Notes: generated by a model from the sequence alone, not told the origin. Positions 8,965-18,282 are shown, numbered from the stretch's first letter. The stretch: 64,000 bases of DNA from Bradyrhizobium sp. LTSP885 (GCF_000938305.1 NZ_JYMT01000038.1:256136-320135), one strand, 5' to 3'. Translations and numbers: made by a program.

Positions 8965-10830
8965 CTAGGTCTTCGATACCGCTTTTTTTGACGCAAACGT
9001 GGACTTCAGATTGTCGAACAGTTCCACCTTCACGCCGTTGCGGCGCATGATGAAGCTCTGCTGCAGAACCGAGAGCGTGTTGTTCCAGGCCCAGTAGATC
9101 ACGAGGCCCGCCGGGAAGCCCGCCAGCATGAAGGTGAAGATCAGCGGCATCCAGGTGAAGATCATCTGCTGCGTCGGATCCGGCGGCGTCGGATTGAGCT
9201 TCATCTGGAACCACATCGTGATGCCCATGATGATCGGCCAGATGCCGAGCGCCAGATAGTGGCCGAAGATCGGAAGCTGCGTCGGATCGTAGTGGAAAAG
9301 GCCGAACAGCGTGAACAGATTGGTCGGATCCGGCGCCGACAGGTCCTTGACCCAGCCGAAGAACGGCGCGTGCCGCATTTCAATGGTGATAAACAGCACC
9401 TTGTAGAGCGAGAAGAATACCGGAATCTGGAGCGCAACGGGAAGACAACCGGCGATCGGGTTGATCTTCTCCTTCTTGTAGATCTCCATCATCTCTTGCT
9501 GCTGCTTCACCCGGTCGTCGGGATAGCGCTCCTTCAGCGCGGCAAGCTGCGGCTGCACCGACTTCATCTTCGCCATCGAGGCGTAGGACTTGTTGGCGAG
9601 CGGGAAGAACAGCAGCTTCACGATCACGGTCACGAGCAGGATCGAGACGCCGAAATTGCCGAACAGGTGGTAAAACCAGTCGAGCGCCAGGAACATCGGC
9701 TTGGTGATGAAGTAGAACCAGCCCCAATCGATCAACAGATCGAAATGGTTCAGCCCGAGCTGCTTGGTGTAGCCGCCGAAGCCGACCAGCGGGAAGTTGA
9801 TGCCGACCACGCTGGCTTCCTTGGCGCCGGCGAACAGCCGCGCATTGGCGCTGATGGTGCCGCCGATCGGCAGCGTCTGCGCGTCCTGCAAATAGTCGGT
9901 CTGGTAATTGTGGTTGGTGCCGACCGCGTTCGACCTGTAGGTCACATGCAGCTTGGCCGTGGTGTCGGGCAAGAGCGCCGACGCCCAGTACTTGTCGGTC
10001 ATGCCGAGCCAGCCATCGGTGACGTCGAAGGTCATCTGCTTGGCGTCGTCGATCTTCTTGTAGGCGTATTCCTGCAGGCCCTGCTCGCCGAGATAGCCGG
10101 TCAGGCCCTCATGCAGGATGTAGTAGCCGGAGACCTGCGGCGTGCCGTGGCGCGAGATCAGCGCGAACGGATAGAGCGTAACCGGCGCGCTCCCGACATT
10201 GCTGACCTCGTCCTTGATGGTGAAAAGGTAGCGGTCGTCGATCGAAATGATGCGGCGGAAGGTGAGGCCCGCGCCATTATCGTATTTCAGAGTCACCGGG
10301 GTGGTCGGGGTCAGGCTGCCGGAGCCGTCCTGCTGCCACTCGGTGTTCTGGTCGGGGATGCGCGCCGTCGTGCCGCTCGCAGGCACCCAGCCGAATTCGG
10401 CGTAATAGGGGGCAGCGGTCTGCGACGGCGAGAACAGCACGATCGGCGGCGAGGCCGGGTCGACCGTCTCGCGGAACTGAACCAGTGCGATGTCGTCGAT
10501 GCGCGCGCCCTTCAGCGAGATCGAGCCTGTGATCCGCGGGGTGTCGATCTTGACGCGCGGGGCGCCTGCGATGGCAGCTTCACGGCTGACGACCGGTTCG
10601 GCGACGGCCGAGGGTTGCGTGGCGGTTGGCGTGCCGCTGGCTGACGGCGATGGCGTCGTCGCGGGGCTCTGGCCAGGCGTCGGCTGCGCCGTCGGCTTCA
10701 GCAGCTCGGTCTGCCTTTGGGTCTCGGCGCGCTGCTTTTCCATCTGCGGCACGTTGTAGAAATATTGCCAGGCGATCAGGACGATCCCGGACAGAATGAC
10801 GGCAAGGATGGTGTTGCGGTTGTCGGACAT
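8965..10830 (-). CDS. yidC: Membrane protein insertase YidC
   Basis: The 621-residue inner-membrane insertase and chaperone works alone or with SecYEG. It has the Gram-negative architecture: an N-terminal anchor (NTILAVILSGIVLIAWQYFY), a Pro/Ala/Thr-rich linker (about residues 35-80), a large periplasmic beta domain, and the conserved five-helix C-terminal core from about residue 370 (FGVSILLVTVIVKLLFFPLA). The core includes the cytosolic loop KMKSVQPQLAALKERYPDDR and the helix-3 region GCLPVALQIPVFFSLYKVLF. The basic groove residue sits in VIVKLLFFP. The start overlaps the rnpA stop. Confidence 0.97.
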   Translation of the reverse strand: MSDNRNTILAVILSGIVLIAWQYFYNVPQMEKQRAETQRQTELLKPTAQPTPGQSPATTPSPSASGTPTATQPSAVAEPVVSREAAIAGAPRVKIDTPRITGSISLKGARIDDIALVQFRETVDPASPPIVLFSPSQTAAPYYAEFGWVPASGTTARIPDQNTEWQQDGSGSLTPTTPVTLKYDNGAGLTFRRIISIDDRYLFTIKDEVSNVGSAPVTLYPFALISRHGTPQVSGYYILHEGLTGYLGEQGLQEYAYKKIDDAKQMTFDVTDGWLGMTDKYWASALLPDTTAKLHVTYRSNAVGTNHNYQTDYLQDAQTLPIGGTISANARLFAGAKEASVVGINFPLVGFGGYTKQLGLNHFDLLIDWGWFYFITKPMFLALDWFYHLFGNFGVSILLVTVIVKLLFFPLANKSYASMAKMKSVQPQLAALKERYPDDRVKQQQEMMEIYKKEKINPIAGCLPVALQIPVFFSLYKVLFITIEMRHAPFFGWVKDLSAPDPTNLFTLFGLFHYDPTQLPIFGHYLALGIWPIIMGITMWFQMKLNPTPPDPTQQMIFTWMPLIFTFMLAGFPAGLVIYWAWNNTLSVLQQSFIMRRNGVKVELFDNLKSTFASKKAVSKT

Positions 10831-11213
10831 CATCTTAGGGGTCTCGTCATTCCGTTCGGATTACGCGCCTTGTCAGGCACCTTGGGCGCAGGCCGGTCGA
10901 GGCGGCGTAGCGCCGACCGCAGATCGTCGAGCATGGTCGCAAAGTCACGGGTCAGCGCGTCACGGCGGCCGACTAGCACATAATCATGGTGCGGCCGCAT
11001 CGATATGACGTCGACCCGCTTCACCACTTCGCGAAGCCGCCGGCGAATGCGGTTTCGCTCGGTCGCGGTCCCGTTCTTCTTGGTGACGGTGAATCCGACT
11101 CGGATCGGGCCATCATCGTCGCGGCGCAGTCCCTGCAGCACAAAGGCCGTACTGTTCGCCCGCGCGCCATTGGCAACGGCGAGGAAGTCCGCCCGCTGCC
11201 TTAGCCGATCCAT
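10830..11213 (-). CDS. rnpA: Ribonuclease P protein component
   Basis: The 127-residue basic protein is the protein subunit of RNase P, which matures tRNA 5' ends. The RNR motif is present as ERNRIRRRLREVV, preceded by RVGFTVTKKNGTA. The N-terminus MDRLRQRADFLAV is typical. Its stop overlaps the yidC start and it follows rpmH, the usual rpmH-rnpA-yidC order. The C-terminal tail (about 15 residues) is unrelated and variable. Confidence 0.96.
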   Translation of the reverse strand: MDRLRQRADFLAVANGARANSTAFVLQGLRRDDDGPIRVGFTVTKKNGTATERNRIRRRLREVVKRVDVISMRPHHDYVLVGRRDALTRDFATMLDDLRSALRRLDRPAPKVPDKARNPNGMTRPLR

Positions 11214-11243
11214 AAGGTATCTCCGGGGAGGAGACGTCCGGGC

Positions 11244-11378
11244 TTAGGCGCTCAGGCGCTTGCGGCCACGCGCGCGGCGCGCGGCGAGGACCTTGCGGCC
11301 GCCAGTCGTGGCGAGGCGAGCGCGGAAGCCGTGACGGCGCTTGCGCACCAGTTTGCTGGGTTGATAAGTCCGCTTCAC
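11244..11378 (-). CDS. rpmH: 50S ribosomal protein L34
   Basis: This is a 44-residue protein reading [20 protein letters not shown] then [20 protein letters not shown] and RLSA. It is the canonical L34 sequence, which binds 23S rRNA. The start codon is GTG, eight to nine bases after a GGAG in the mRNA. A good sigma-70 promoter lies at 11531-11559, giving a leader of about 145 nt. rnpA follows after 30 nt. Confidence 0.97.
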   Translation of the reverse strand: MKRTYQPSKLVRKRRHGFRARLATTGGRKVLAARRARGRKRLSA

Positions 11379-11530
11379 GGGTAAGTCTCCGCTGACCGGG
11401 CAGTTCGCCCGGATTAAGATAAGTCCGTTGAGATGAAGTCCGGTGATGCTGGCGGGCCCACGGCGAGCCGTTCACGGCCCCAATGAGCCGCCTCCGGTCA
11501 AGAACCGGACCATCGCGGACAATTGCGCGG

Positions 11531-11559
11531 CTTATAAGGGAGCGTCCCCTTTTCGTCAA
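11531..11559 (-). promoter_or_regulatory. Sigma-70 promoter for rpmH-rnpA-yidC
   Basis: On the minus strand TTGACG (11559-11554) and TATAAG (11536-11531) are separated by exactly 17 bases, close to the housekeeping consensus. The site points toward rpmH. It lies in the divergent region shared with the histidine kinase gene at 11759. Confidence 0.65.
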
Positions 11560-11758
11560 CGTCGCAGGGTGTCGCAAAAGGACTTCTTCGAAAGGTCGCA
11601 ATTGGGACGAATATATCTGTTTTCGCGGGGTTTTTGGCGGTAAGGGGCAGCGCTTTGAGGCGCCTGAGGGAACCCGCCCGACATTAGCGATCCGTAATTT
11701 GACCGGCTTGGGGGCCGAGCCGCATCTTCGACCCCCTAAGCCAAACAAGGCCTTAGTT

Positions 11759-13237
11759 GTGGCTGTAACCGACGATCAGGCGACCGCGCTGAAGCTGCGG
11801 CCCAAGCCATCCCTCCGGCTCGGGCTGTCCGGCAAGCTGTTGCTGCTGACGATTCCCCTGGTGATGATCGCCGGGCTGCTGATCTATGTGCCGGCGATCG
11901 CCAACTTCCGCATGAACCGGCTGAATGACCGCCTGGCCGCCGCCAACACCGCGGCGCTGGTGCTCGATGCCGCGCCCTCCGGCATGGTGCCGGATTCGCT
12001 GTCGCGGCAGATCCTGACCAGCATCGGCGCGCGCGCGGTCGCCATCAAGCTGGGGCAGCAGCGCCGCCTGCTCGCCAGCGCCGACCTGCCGGCCGCGATT
12101 GATCATGACGTCGACATGCGAAACTTGACGGTGTGGTCGGCGATCGTCGACGCCTTCGAGATCATGCTGGAGCGGGGCGACCAGACCATCCGCGTGGTCG
12201 GCGCGGCGCCGGGCCAGGCCCAGTTCATCGAGGTGGTGATCGACGAAAAGCCGCTGCGGCAAGCGATGTACCGCTTCTCGCGCAACGTCCTGGTCGTTGC
12301 GCTGCTGATCGCGGGGCTGACCGCCGGCCTGGTCTATCTCGCGCTCCACTATCTGTTCGTCCGCCCGATGCGGCGGCTGACCGCAAACCTGATCGGCTTC
12401 CACGAAAATCCGGAAAGCCCGGCGCGAATCATCGTGCCGAGCCAGCGCGGCGACGAGATCGGCGTCGCCGAGCGCGAACTGTCGGACATGCAGCGCGACC
12501 TCGTCTCGATGCTGCATCAGAAGAGCCGGCTCGCCGCCCTGGGCCTTGCCGTCTCCAAGATCAATCATGATTTGCGCAATCTGCTGGCCTCCTCGCAACT
12601 GCTGTCGGACCAGCTGGCCAGCGTGCCCGATCCGCGGGTGCAGCGCTTTGCGCCAAAGCTGTTGCGCTCGCTGGAGCGCGCCATCGCCTTCTGCCAGTCG
12701 ACGCTGTCCTACGGCCGTGCGCAGGAGGCGGCGCCCGACCGCCGCGTCATCGCGGTCGAGCCGGCGGTCGCCGAGGTACGGGAATCCGCTGGCCTCGCCA
12801 CCGATGCCACGATCACCTGGATCAGCGCGATCGAGCGCGGGCTGACCATCGACGCCGATCCGGACCAGCTGTTCCGTGTGCTGCTCAACCTCGTGCGCAA
12901 CGCGGCGCAGGCGCTCGAGAACCGGCCGGCCAGCGACGGCGGTGCCCTGCAGATCCGCATCACCGGCCGCCGCGAGGGGACGGTTGCGATCATCGAGGTC
13001 TCCGACACCGGCCCCGGCGTGCCGGCCAAGGCGCGCGAGCATCTGTTCGAGGCCTTCCAGACCTCGGGCCGCCCCGGCGGCAGCGGGCTGGGACTGGCCA
13101 TCTCCGCCGAACTGATCCGCGCCCATGGCGGCAATATCCATCTGGTCGAGGGTACCATCGGCGCCACCTTCCAGATCTCGATCCCGGACCGCCCGGTGGA
13201 ACTGCTCTCGATCCGGAACGAGCGGGCACGGGCGTGA
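11759..13237 (+). CDS. Membrane sensor histidine kinase
   Basis: About 492 residues from a GTG at 11759. The N-terminus has a transmembrane helix (LLLLTIPLVMIAGLLIYVPA), a periplasmic domain of about 130 residues, and a second helix (VLVVALLIAGLTAGLVYLAL). A HAMP-like linker follows (FVRPMRRLTANLIGF), then an H-box LGLAVSKINHDLRNLLASSQ with the phospho-acceptor in NHDLRN. The ATPase domain has N-box LNLVRNAAQAL, G1 DTGPGVP and G2 GGSGLGLAIS. No response regulator gene is adjacent, so it is an orphan kinase here. Frames open further upstream lack similarity and would cross the rpmH promoter. Confidence 0.88.
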   Translation: MAVTDDQATALKLRPKPSLRLGLSGKLLLLTIPLVMIAGLLIYVPAIANFRMNRLNDRLAAANTAALVLDAAPSGMVPDSLSRQILTSIGARAVAIKLGQQRRLLASADLPAAIDHDVDMRNLTVWSAIVDAFEIMLERGDQTIRVVGAAPGQAQFIEVVIDEKPLRQAMYRFSRNVLVVALLIAGLTAGLVYLALHYLFVRPMRRLTANLIGFHENPESPARIIVPSQRGDEIGVAERELSDMQRDLVSMLHQKSRLAALGLAVSKINHDLRNLLASSQLLSDQLASVPDPRVQRFAPKLLRSLERAIAFCQSTLSYGRAQEAAPDRRVIAVEPAVAEVRESAGLATDATITWISAIERGLTIDADPDQLFRVLLNLVRNAAQALENRPASDGGALQIRITGRREGTVAIIEVSDTGPGVPAKAREHLFEAFQTSGRPGGSGLGLAISAELIRAHGGNIHLVEGTIGATFQISIPDRPVELLSIRNERARA

Positions 13238-13245
13238 GCCGAGCC

Positions 13246-13285
13246 GTCATTCCGGGGCGGCGCAACGCGCCGAACCCGGAATCCC
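13246..13285. repeat. Half copy of palindromic repeat family D
   Basis: GTCATTCCGGGGCG followed by GAACCCGGAATCCCG matches the left half of the elements at 56674-56774 and 59036-59157. The closing right arm is missing, so this copy looks degenerate. Confidence 0.55.
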
Positions 13286-13487
13286 GTTGTTGTCGTACGA
13301 CATTTCGGGTTCACGCCCGAAACGGAGGAAAATGGGCTCCATTTTCGCCCTTTCCGGTCAAAATCGCGGGACAGAACCTGCCTCCAAGACCTTGCCAACC
13401 GAACCCGGAGCCTGTAGCTAGAGCGCTCTTTCGCGCTGTTTCCGGGCCTTCCCGGATGCATGCGGGCTTATAGTCTGCCGCGAGAAT

Positions 13488-13564
13488 GCGCCCGTAGCTC
13501 AGCTGGATAGAGCATCAGACTACGAATCTGAGGGTCGGACGTTCGAATCGTTCCGGGCGCGCCA
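13488..13564 (+). tRNA. tRNA-Arg (anticodon ACG)
   Basis: This 77-nt cloverleaf has acceptor arms GCGCCCG and CGGGCGC, discriminator G and a genome-encoded CCA. The D-arm region is GCTCAGCTGGATAGAGC. The anticodon stem TCAGA/TCTGA encloses the loop CTACGAA with anticodon ACG (wobble A probably edited to inosine by TadA). The T-arm is centred on GTTCGAATC. It decodes CGN arginine codons, which are heavily used in this genome. Confidence 0.97.
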
Positions 13565-13617
13565 GTTTCCCACCATTCTGAACAAAGTCGCGAACCCAAC
13601 AGGGTGCACGGAAGTCG

Positions 13618-13646
13618 ACTATCGGTGCCTTATCCAGACCGATAGT
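13618..13646. terminator. Hairpin 3' of tRNA-Arg
   Basis: A perfect 9-bp stem ACTATCGGT / ACCGATAGT with an 11-nt loop lies 54 nt after the tRNA. There is no T-run after it on the plus strand. It may act as a processing or termination signal for the tRNA transcript, or mark the convergent junction with the ABC transporter operon. Confidence 0.3.
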
Positions 13647-13767
13647 TCGATTGCGACCGTGGCTGTCATGTTCTTGCATTTTCGCTTTCAAGACATTTTA
13701 AGCGCGCCTTCAGAGAATGATGCATCGTCCCGATTGTAAGCAGCACCGGTGCGATGTCAGGCCGGGC

Positions 13768-14640
13768 TCACTCGGCGTAGGACTGGGTGGCCCAGGCCGC
13801 CCTTAGTTTCGGCGAGACATGAGCACCGAACTGCCCGAACCACTTGTTGAACAGGGCTTCGGCCTCGCCCGATTTGAACATCTTCCCCATGGAGTGGTTG
13901 ACGATCCAGATGATCGTCGGGTTTAGCTTGGGCACCATGAAGCCTTGGGGCGCATAGCCATATTCATCGCCAACGATTTCCAGCGCGTCGGGCTTCTTCG
14001 ACTGCCGTATCAGCCCGTAGAAGGCGCCGTTGTCGCTGAAATAGGCGTCGGCGCGCCTGGTCTCCACGGTGATCAGCCCGGCCGCGTGGTCGTCGACGTT
14101 CAGGATCCGGATGTTCAGCTTCTTTTCGGCGACGAGGTTTTTGAGGTCAGGCTCGCTACTGCCGCCGGTTGCCACGGCGACGATCTTGCCGTTCAAATCG
14201 TCATAGCTCTTGATGCCGGTGCTCTTGAGAGCGAGCATCTGGCTCGACGAAACATAGGAGACCGACGAGAAGTCAACCTGCTTGTTGCGGCCGAAGGTGT
14301 TGACCGTACCTTCGCATTCGAGGTCTATCGTGCCATTGGCAACGAGCGCCTGACGGTTCTGGATCGTGACCGGGACGTATTTGATCTTGATCTCCGGCAG
14401 GTTCAACTCGCTCTTGATGTCCTCGATGATGCGTGTGCAGAACTCGATCGAATAGCCCGTGGGGTTCTTTTTGTCGTCGAGGTAACTGTAGGGAAACAAA
14501 GCGTCCCTGACGCCCATGGTGATGGTCTGGGTGTCGCGCAACTTCTTGACGATGGAGTCCACCTCCTGCGCCCCGGCGGACGAAGATGCGAGGCCGATGG
14601 CTAGGAACGCGCCTGTGGCGGCAGCAAGATTGGGTGTCAT
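13768..14640 (-). CDS. Polar amino acid ABC transporter substrate-binding protein
   Basis: The 290-residue periplasmic binding protein belongs to the GltI/AapJ-like cluster (SBP_bac_3). A signal peptide (AAATGAFLAIGLASSSAGA) precedes the mature protein. Ligand-pocket motifs include GVRDALFPYSY, PTGYSIEFC, LECEGTVNTFGR (the ECG-T-NT signature of glutamate/aspartate binders) and the hinge DAYFSDNGA. The gene is last in a minus-strand operon with two permeases, an ATPase and an opine-type dehydrogenase. The ligand could be glutamate, aspartate or an opine; the sequence does not decide. Confidence 0.9.
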   Translation of the reverse strand: MTPNLAAATGAFLAIGLASSSAGAQEVDSIVKKLRDTQTITMGVRDALFPYSYLDDKKNPTGYSIEFCTRIIEDIKSELNLPEIKIKYVPVTIQNRQALVANGTIDLECEGTVNTFGRNKQVDFSSVSYVSSSQMLALKSTGIKSYDDLNGKIVAVATGGSSEPDLKNLVAEKKLNIRILNVDDHAAGLITVETRRADAYFSDNGAFYGLIRQSKKPDALEIVGDEYGYAPQGFMVPKLNPTIIWIVNHSMGKMFKSGEAEALFNKWFGQFGAHVSPKLRAAWATQSYAE

Positions 14641-14702
14641 AGGTCTCTCTCGGTTGTCGCGATCGCTCGCATGGTGATCCGCCCCCGGCTGAGGGAGGGT
14701 GT

Positions 14703-15773
14703 CTAGAATCCTCCGCGTGCTCGCGTCTGGAGTTCCTCCCGTGTCATCCGCATGAGGCCGAGCGCGGGCAGAAGGTCATTGTCTTGTGTGAAGTCGCGGC
14801 CGTAGGCCGCCGAGAGCATGGTCACCCCGGCCTCGTGAAGTGTCGCCGGACGCCCGACGAGCCGCCCGAGCAGCACCGTCGGCAGCAATCCGAAGGGGGC
14901 GTCCTCGAGGACGTAGCGGCTGTCCAGCGTGGCTGGGCCGAAGCCGCCGCGCCCGCGGTTGTGTAGTTCGGCATTCATCTCGGCGATGCTGGCGACCGGA
15001 AGTTGATAGGAGTAAGCGTAGTGTTCGCGGATGGTCCGCACCGAAACGCCGAAGGCTTCGGCGATCGCCAGCCGCTCGGCGTCGAGCGCTTCCATCACAC
15101 GCCCGACGGCCGGCGTGACGTTCTCCGCCTGCCCCCAGCGCTCGCCGCGCTCCATGCGCGTCAGGTTGAACAGGGCGATGCCGAGATGGTTCTGCGGGTT
15201 GAGGTTGCTGAGCGCGATGGCGAGAAGCCCGTCGCGTTCGACGAAGCGGTCGCCGAACAGCGCGGTGCAGAGCGCGAGACCTTCGGCGCTGCCGCTTTGC
15301 GGCACCGTCGCGAGATCGACCTTCGAGCGCACCGAGTTGACGGCGACCTCGGTGGGCGAAGTCTTGCGGCCGGTGGTCAGCGTCGTGTTCCAGGTGATGA
15401 TCGGTGCACGGACTCCCCGCGCCGCGAGCTGCTGCGAGAGATAGAGCGCGCCAAAGGAGGCGTGCGAGCTGATGATGATCGGCTGGCCATCCCGCAGGTG
15501 CTGCGCCGCGGCATCGAAGGCCATCTTGTGGGCGTAGCCCGGCATCGCGAGCATCAAGACGTCCGCGTCGGCGATGGCTTCGGCGGCACCGCCGGCAATG
15601 CGCGGATGGAAACTCGTCTCGATCGCCATCGTCGCCCGCAGCGGATCTCCTGCCGCGAAGGCTGCCGTGCTCCGGCCGGAAGGCGACCACAGCATCGGGT
15701 CATGCCCGGCCGTCGAGAGATAAGCGGCGGCGGCGCAGGCGGCGGAGCCGGCTCCAAGAATACTTACGCGCAT
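14703..15773 (-). CDS. Octopine/nopaline-type (opine) dehydrogenase
   Basis: The 356-residue NAD(P)-dependent oxidoreductase opens with MRVSILGAGSAACAAAAYLS, a Rossmann GxGxxA start. Its C-terminal domain carries NPQNHLGIALFNLTRME, matching the NP-x-x-H signature of the octopine dehydrogenase domain. Family members interconvert an amino acid plus 2-oxo acid with an N-carboxyalkyl amino acid (opine). Its location inside an amino-acid ABC transporter operon, between the ATPase and binding-protein genes, suggests oxidation of an imported opine-like compound. A biosynthetic role is possible but no nicotianamine-synthase-like partner gene is present. Confidence 0.85.
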   Translation of the reverse strand: MRVSILGAGSAACAAAAYLSTAGHDPMLWSPSGRSTAAFAAGDPLRATMAIETSFHPRIAGGAAEAIADADVLMLAMPGYAHKMAFDAAAQHLRDGQPIIISSHASFGALYLSQQLAARGVRAPIITWNTTLTTGRKTSPTEVAVNSVRSKVDLATVPQSGSAEGLALCTALFGDRFVERDGLLAIALSNLNPQNHLGIALFNLTRMERGERWGQAENVTPAVGRVMEALDAERLAIAEAFGVSVRTIREHYAYSYQLPVASIAEMNAELHNRGRGGFGPATLDSRYVLEDAPFGLLPTVLLGRLVGRPATLHEAGVTMLSAAYGRDFTQDNDLLPALGLMRMTREELQTRARGGF

Positions 15774-15826
15774 GTTGCGAGCGCCTTTTCTGGGTCTGGT
15801 TGAGGAAGGGCGGTCATCTCAGGCGC

Positions 15827-16555
15827 TCAATGCGTCAGGACCTTGGTGAGGAACTGCTTGGCCCGCTCCGAGGCGGGGGCGGTGAAGAACTGGGCCGTGG
15901 GCGTGTCCTCCACGATCTGGCCACGGTCCATGAACAGCACGCGATCGGCGACGCGCTGGGCGAAACCCATCTCATGGGTCACGACCATCATGGTCATGCC
16001 TTCGAGCGCGAGCTCCTGCATCACTTCCAGCACCTCGTTGATCATTTCGGGGTCGAGCGCCGAGGTCGGCTCGTCGAAGAGCATGGCCTGTGGATCCATG
16101 GCCAGAGCGCGGGCGATTGAGACGCGCTGCTGCTGCCCGCCTGAGAGCTGGCTGGGCCGGCTGTCCCGCTTGTCGCCGAGCCCGACCCGCGCCAGAATTT
16201 TCTCCGAGCGCGCATCGGCCTCCGCCCGTGAGCGCTTCAGCACATGGATCTGGGCCAGGCTGACATTCTGCAACGCGGTCATATGTGGATAGAGTTCGAA
16301 GCTCTGGAAGACCATGCCGATGCGCGAGCGCAGGGCCGGCAGGTCGGTCTTGGGCGAGGAGACGGAGACGCCGTCCACGGTGATTGCGCCGCGCTCGAAC
16401 GGCACGAGCCCGTTGATGCATTTGATCAGCGTGCTCTTGCCGGAGCCGGACGGCCCGCAAACCACCACGACCTCGCCGAGGTTGACCGTAGCGGAGCAGC
16501 CGCACAGGATTTGCTGGTTGCCGTAGGATTTATGCAAGTCCTCGATGACGATCAT
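15827..16555 (-). CDS. Polar amino acid ABC transporter ATP-binding protein
   Basis: The 242-residue GltL/GlnQ-type ATPase has Walker [10 protein letters not shown], the Q-loop region [14 protein letters not shown], signature [16 protein letters not shown], Walker B MLFDEP, and the H-loop VVTHEMGFA. The ATG at 16555 overlaps the permease stop (ATGA), which fixes the start; a longer frame to 16606 is within the permease gene. It energises uptake by the two permeases encoded just upstream. Confidence 0.95.
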   Translation of the reverse strand: MIVIEDLHKSYGNQQILCGCSATVNLGEVVVVCGPSGSGKSTLIKCINGLVPFERGAITVDGVSVSSPKTDLPALRSRIGMVFQSFELYPHMTALQNVSLAQIHVLKRSRAEADARSEKILARVGLGDKRDSRPSQLSGGQQQRVSIARALAMDPQAMLFDEPTSALDPEMINEVLEVMQELALEGMTMMVVTHEMGFAQRVADRVLFMDRGQIVEDTPTAQFFTAPASERAKQFLTKVLTH

Positions 16556-17208
16556 GACGGCAGGCCCTTCCTGTAGAACTCGGCGGCTTTCGTCGTGCTC
16601 AGGCAAATCACCAGATAAACCACAGCGACCAGCGTATACATTTCAGTGGCGCGCCCATCGCGGGATGCAACGACGCTCGCCGCGGTCAGGAAATCATGCA
16701 GCGAGACGACATAGACCAGCGAGGTGTCCTGGAAGACGATGACGATCTGGTTCAGGACCAGCGGCATCATCGCCCGCAGCGCCTGCGGCAGGATGATGAG
16801 GCGCAGCACCTGAGTGCGCCGCAGCCCGGTCGCCAGCCCCGCATCACTCTGTCCGTTGCGAACGTTCGAGATGCCGGCGCGGACGATCTCGCAATAGAAC
16901 GCCGCCTCAAACAGCACGAAGGCTAATAGTGCCGAGGCCAGCGAGCCGACTGGCCTGCCGATGGCGAGCGGCACGAGGAAGTAGAACCAGAACAGCACCA
17001 GCACCAGCGGTAGCGTGCGCATCACGGTGACGTAGGCCGAGGCGGGGACGGAGAGCAGCCGGTGCGAGGACAGCCGCATCAGCGCAAGTCCGAAGCCGAG
17101 GATCAGCCCGCCGACGGTCGCGACCAGTACGAGCAGCGCGCTGAGCGCCATGCCATCTGCCAGAAACCCCGAGGAGCGGGCAATGACGCCCCAGTCGAAA
17201 TCGCTCAT
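16552..17208 (-). CDS. Polar amino acid ABC transporter permease (second)
   Basis: The 218-residue protein is of the HisM/GltK type with about five transmembrane helices (for example [20 protein letters not shown]). The EAA loop is [20 protein letters not shown] followed by [20 protein letters not shown] and PQALRAMMP. The start at 17208 overlaps the stop of the first permease by four bases, which is preferred over the open frame to 17277. Confidence 0.92.
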   Translation of the reverse strand: MSDFDWGVIARSSGFLADGMALSALLVLVATVGGLILGFGLALMRLSSHRLLSVPASAYVTVMRTLPLVLVLFWFYFLVPLAIGRPVGSLASALLAFVLFEAAFYCEIVRAGISNVRNGQSDAGLATGLRRTQVLRLIILPQALRAMMPLVLNQIVIVFQDTSLVYVVSLHDFLTAASVVASRDGRATEMYTLVAVVYLVICLSTTKAAEFYRKGLPS

Positions 17209-17924
17209 GCCGGCGCTTTTCGCAGGGCCGCGCCGCCGATCTTGAGATCGATGAAGCGCATCAGCCCCGTCACGCACAGGCCGATGACAAGGTAGCCGAT
17301 CGTCGCGAAGGTGAAAACCTCGAAGCCCTGGAAGGTGTAGTTCTCGACATGGCGGCTCTGCGCGGTAAGTTCGAGCACGCCTATCGTCAGGCTGAGAGAG
17401 GAGAGCTTGACGGTGATCAGGAATTCGGAAGTCAGCGGCCCGACAATGGCGCGCAGGCCCAGCGGCAGCGCGATCAGTCGGAAAGCCTGCACCGGGCGCA
17501 GTCCCGTCGCCAGCGCTGCCGGCATCAGCGGAGCGCCCACCGCCTCGATTCCGGCGCGGACCTGCTCGGCGACGCGCGCGCCGGCGAAGAGGCCGATGGC
17601 CACGACAGCGGTGACGGCCTCTGGATAGGGCAGATCCCTCTTCAGCCAGAGCCCAAAGGCATCGGGGACCACCTCGGGCAGAACGAAGTACCAGAGAAAG
17701 AGCTGCACCAGCGGCGGAATGTTGCGGAAGACATCGATGTAGAGCCCGGCCAGCAGCCGGGCACTACGCGAAGGGGCGCTCCGGGCGATTCCGATCAGGA
17801 CGCCGACCGTGAGCGCGACGGCCCAACTGGCAAGGCTGATGATCACGGTCCAGAGCAGACCGTTCCACAGCCAACCCATATAGGTATCTTTGAAGAGGAC
17901 CGACCAGTCCCAACGGTAATTCAT
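17205..17924 (-). CDS. Polar amino acid ABC transporter permease (first)
   Basis: The 239-residue GltJ-type permease begins MNYRWDWSVLFKDTYMGWLW, a start typical of glutamate/aspartate permeases. It has about five transmembrane helices and the EAA loop GARVAEQVRAGIEAVGAPLM, then ALATGLRPVQAFRLIALPLG. It is the first gene of the five-gene operon. An inverted repeat at 17997-18015 lies about 73 bases upstream of its start. Confidence 0.92.
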   Translation of the reverse strand: MNYRWDWSVLFKDTYMGWLWNGLLWTVIISLASWAVALTVGVLIGIARSAPSRSARLLAGLYIDVFRNIPPLVQLFLWYFVLPEVVPDAFGLWLKRDLPYPEAVTAVVAIGLFAGARVAEQVRAGIEAVGAPLMPAALATGLRPVQAFRLIALPLGLRAIVGPLTSEFLITVKLSSLSLTIGVLELTAQSRHVENYTFQGFEVFTFATIGYLVIGLCVTGLMRFIDLKIGGAALRKAPA

Positions 17925-17996
17925 GTCGCGGAAGCCCTGTCTCGCGATATCTCAGCGTTGCAGCGCGAGTCTCGGCCGTCCATTGGCGCCCCTTGA

Positions 17997-18015
17997 ATTC
18001 CACTATTCGTGGAAT
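17997..18015. promoter_or_regulatory. Candidate operator upstream of the ABC/opine operon
   Basis: ATTCCAC-TATTC-GTGGAAT is a perfect 7-bp inverted repeat with a 5-nt spacer, in an AT-richer stretch directly upstream of the first permease. Its size fits a dimeric repressor or activator. No regulator gene is adjacent, so the binding protein is unknown. Confidence 0.4.
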
Positions 18016-18158
18016 GATTCCGCCATTGATTGAATATTGTCAAACGTACCGGTTGCAGGCGCCGGGCCAATTCGCCAGGGCTGCGCGCCTGAAGCTGGCA
18101 ACGAAGCAGCGGATGTCGTGCCCGTCGATGTGTCAAAGGGAGACCTCGCGTCCGTTAG

Positions 18159-18212
18159 GCCGCCTTTGAAGCCATGAAGGACGGAAATTGCGGAAAGATC
18201 ATTCTCGACCAG
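18159..18212 (+). pseudogene. C-terminal remnant of a zinc alcohol dehydrogenase
   Basis: After an in-frame TAG the frame reads AAFEAMKDGNCGKIILDQ, which looks like the last residues of medium-chain zinc-dependent alcohol dehydrogenases (a helix FExMxxG followed by GKxxL). No start or upstream domain remains in any frame. The call rests on one short motif, so a chance match is possible. Confidence 0.45.
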
Positions 18213-18282
18213 GACCGAATTGAGGTTCGAAACTGGGTAACTCGATTTTCAGTCGACGCGACCGTCAAAGGGAGAGACACGC

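Noticed and set aside
8796-9050. A plus-strand frame across the engB/yidC junction
   Set aside because: It crosses the perfect hairpin at 8881-8928 and has no start context or motif.
13488-13564. tRNA-Arg as an integration site for a genomic island starting at 13.6 kb
   Set aside because: I found no second copy of the tRNA 3' end downstream, no integrase gene, and no change in base composition.
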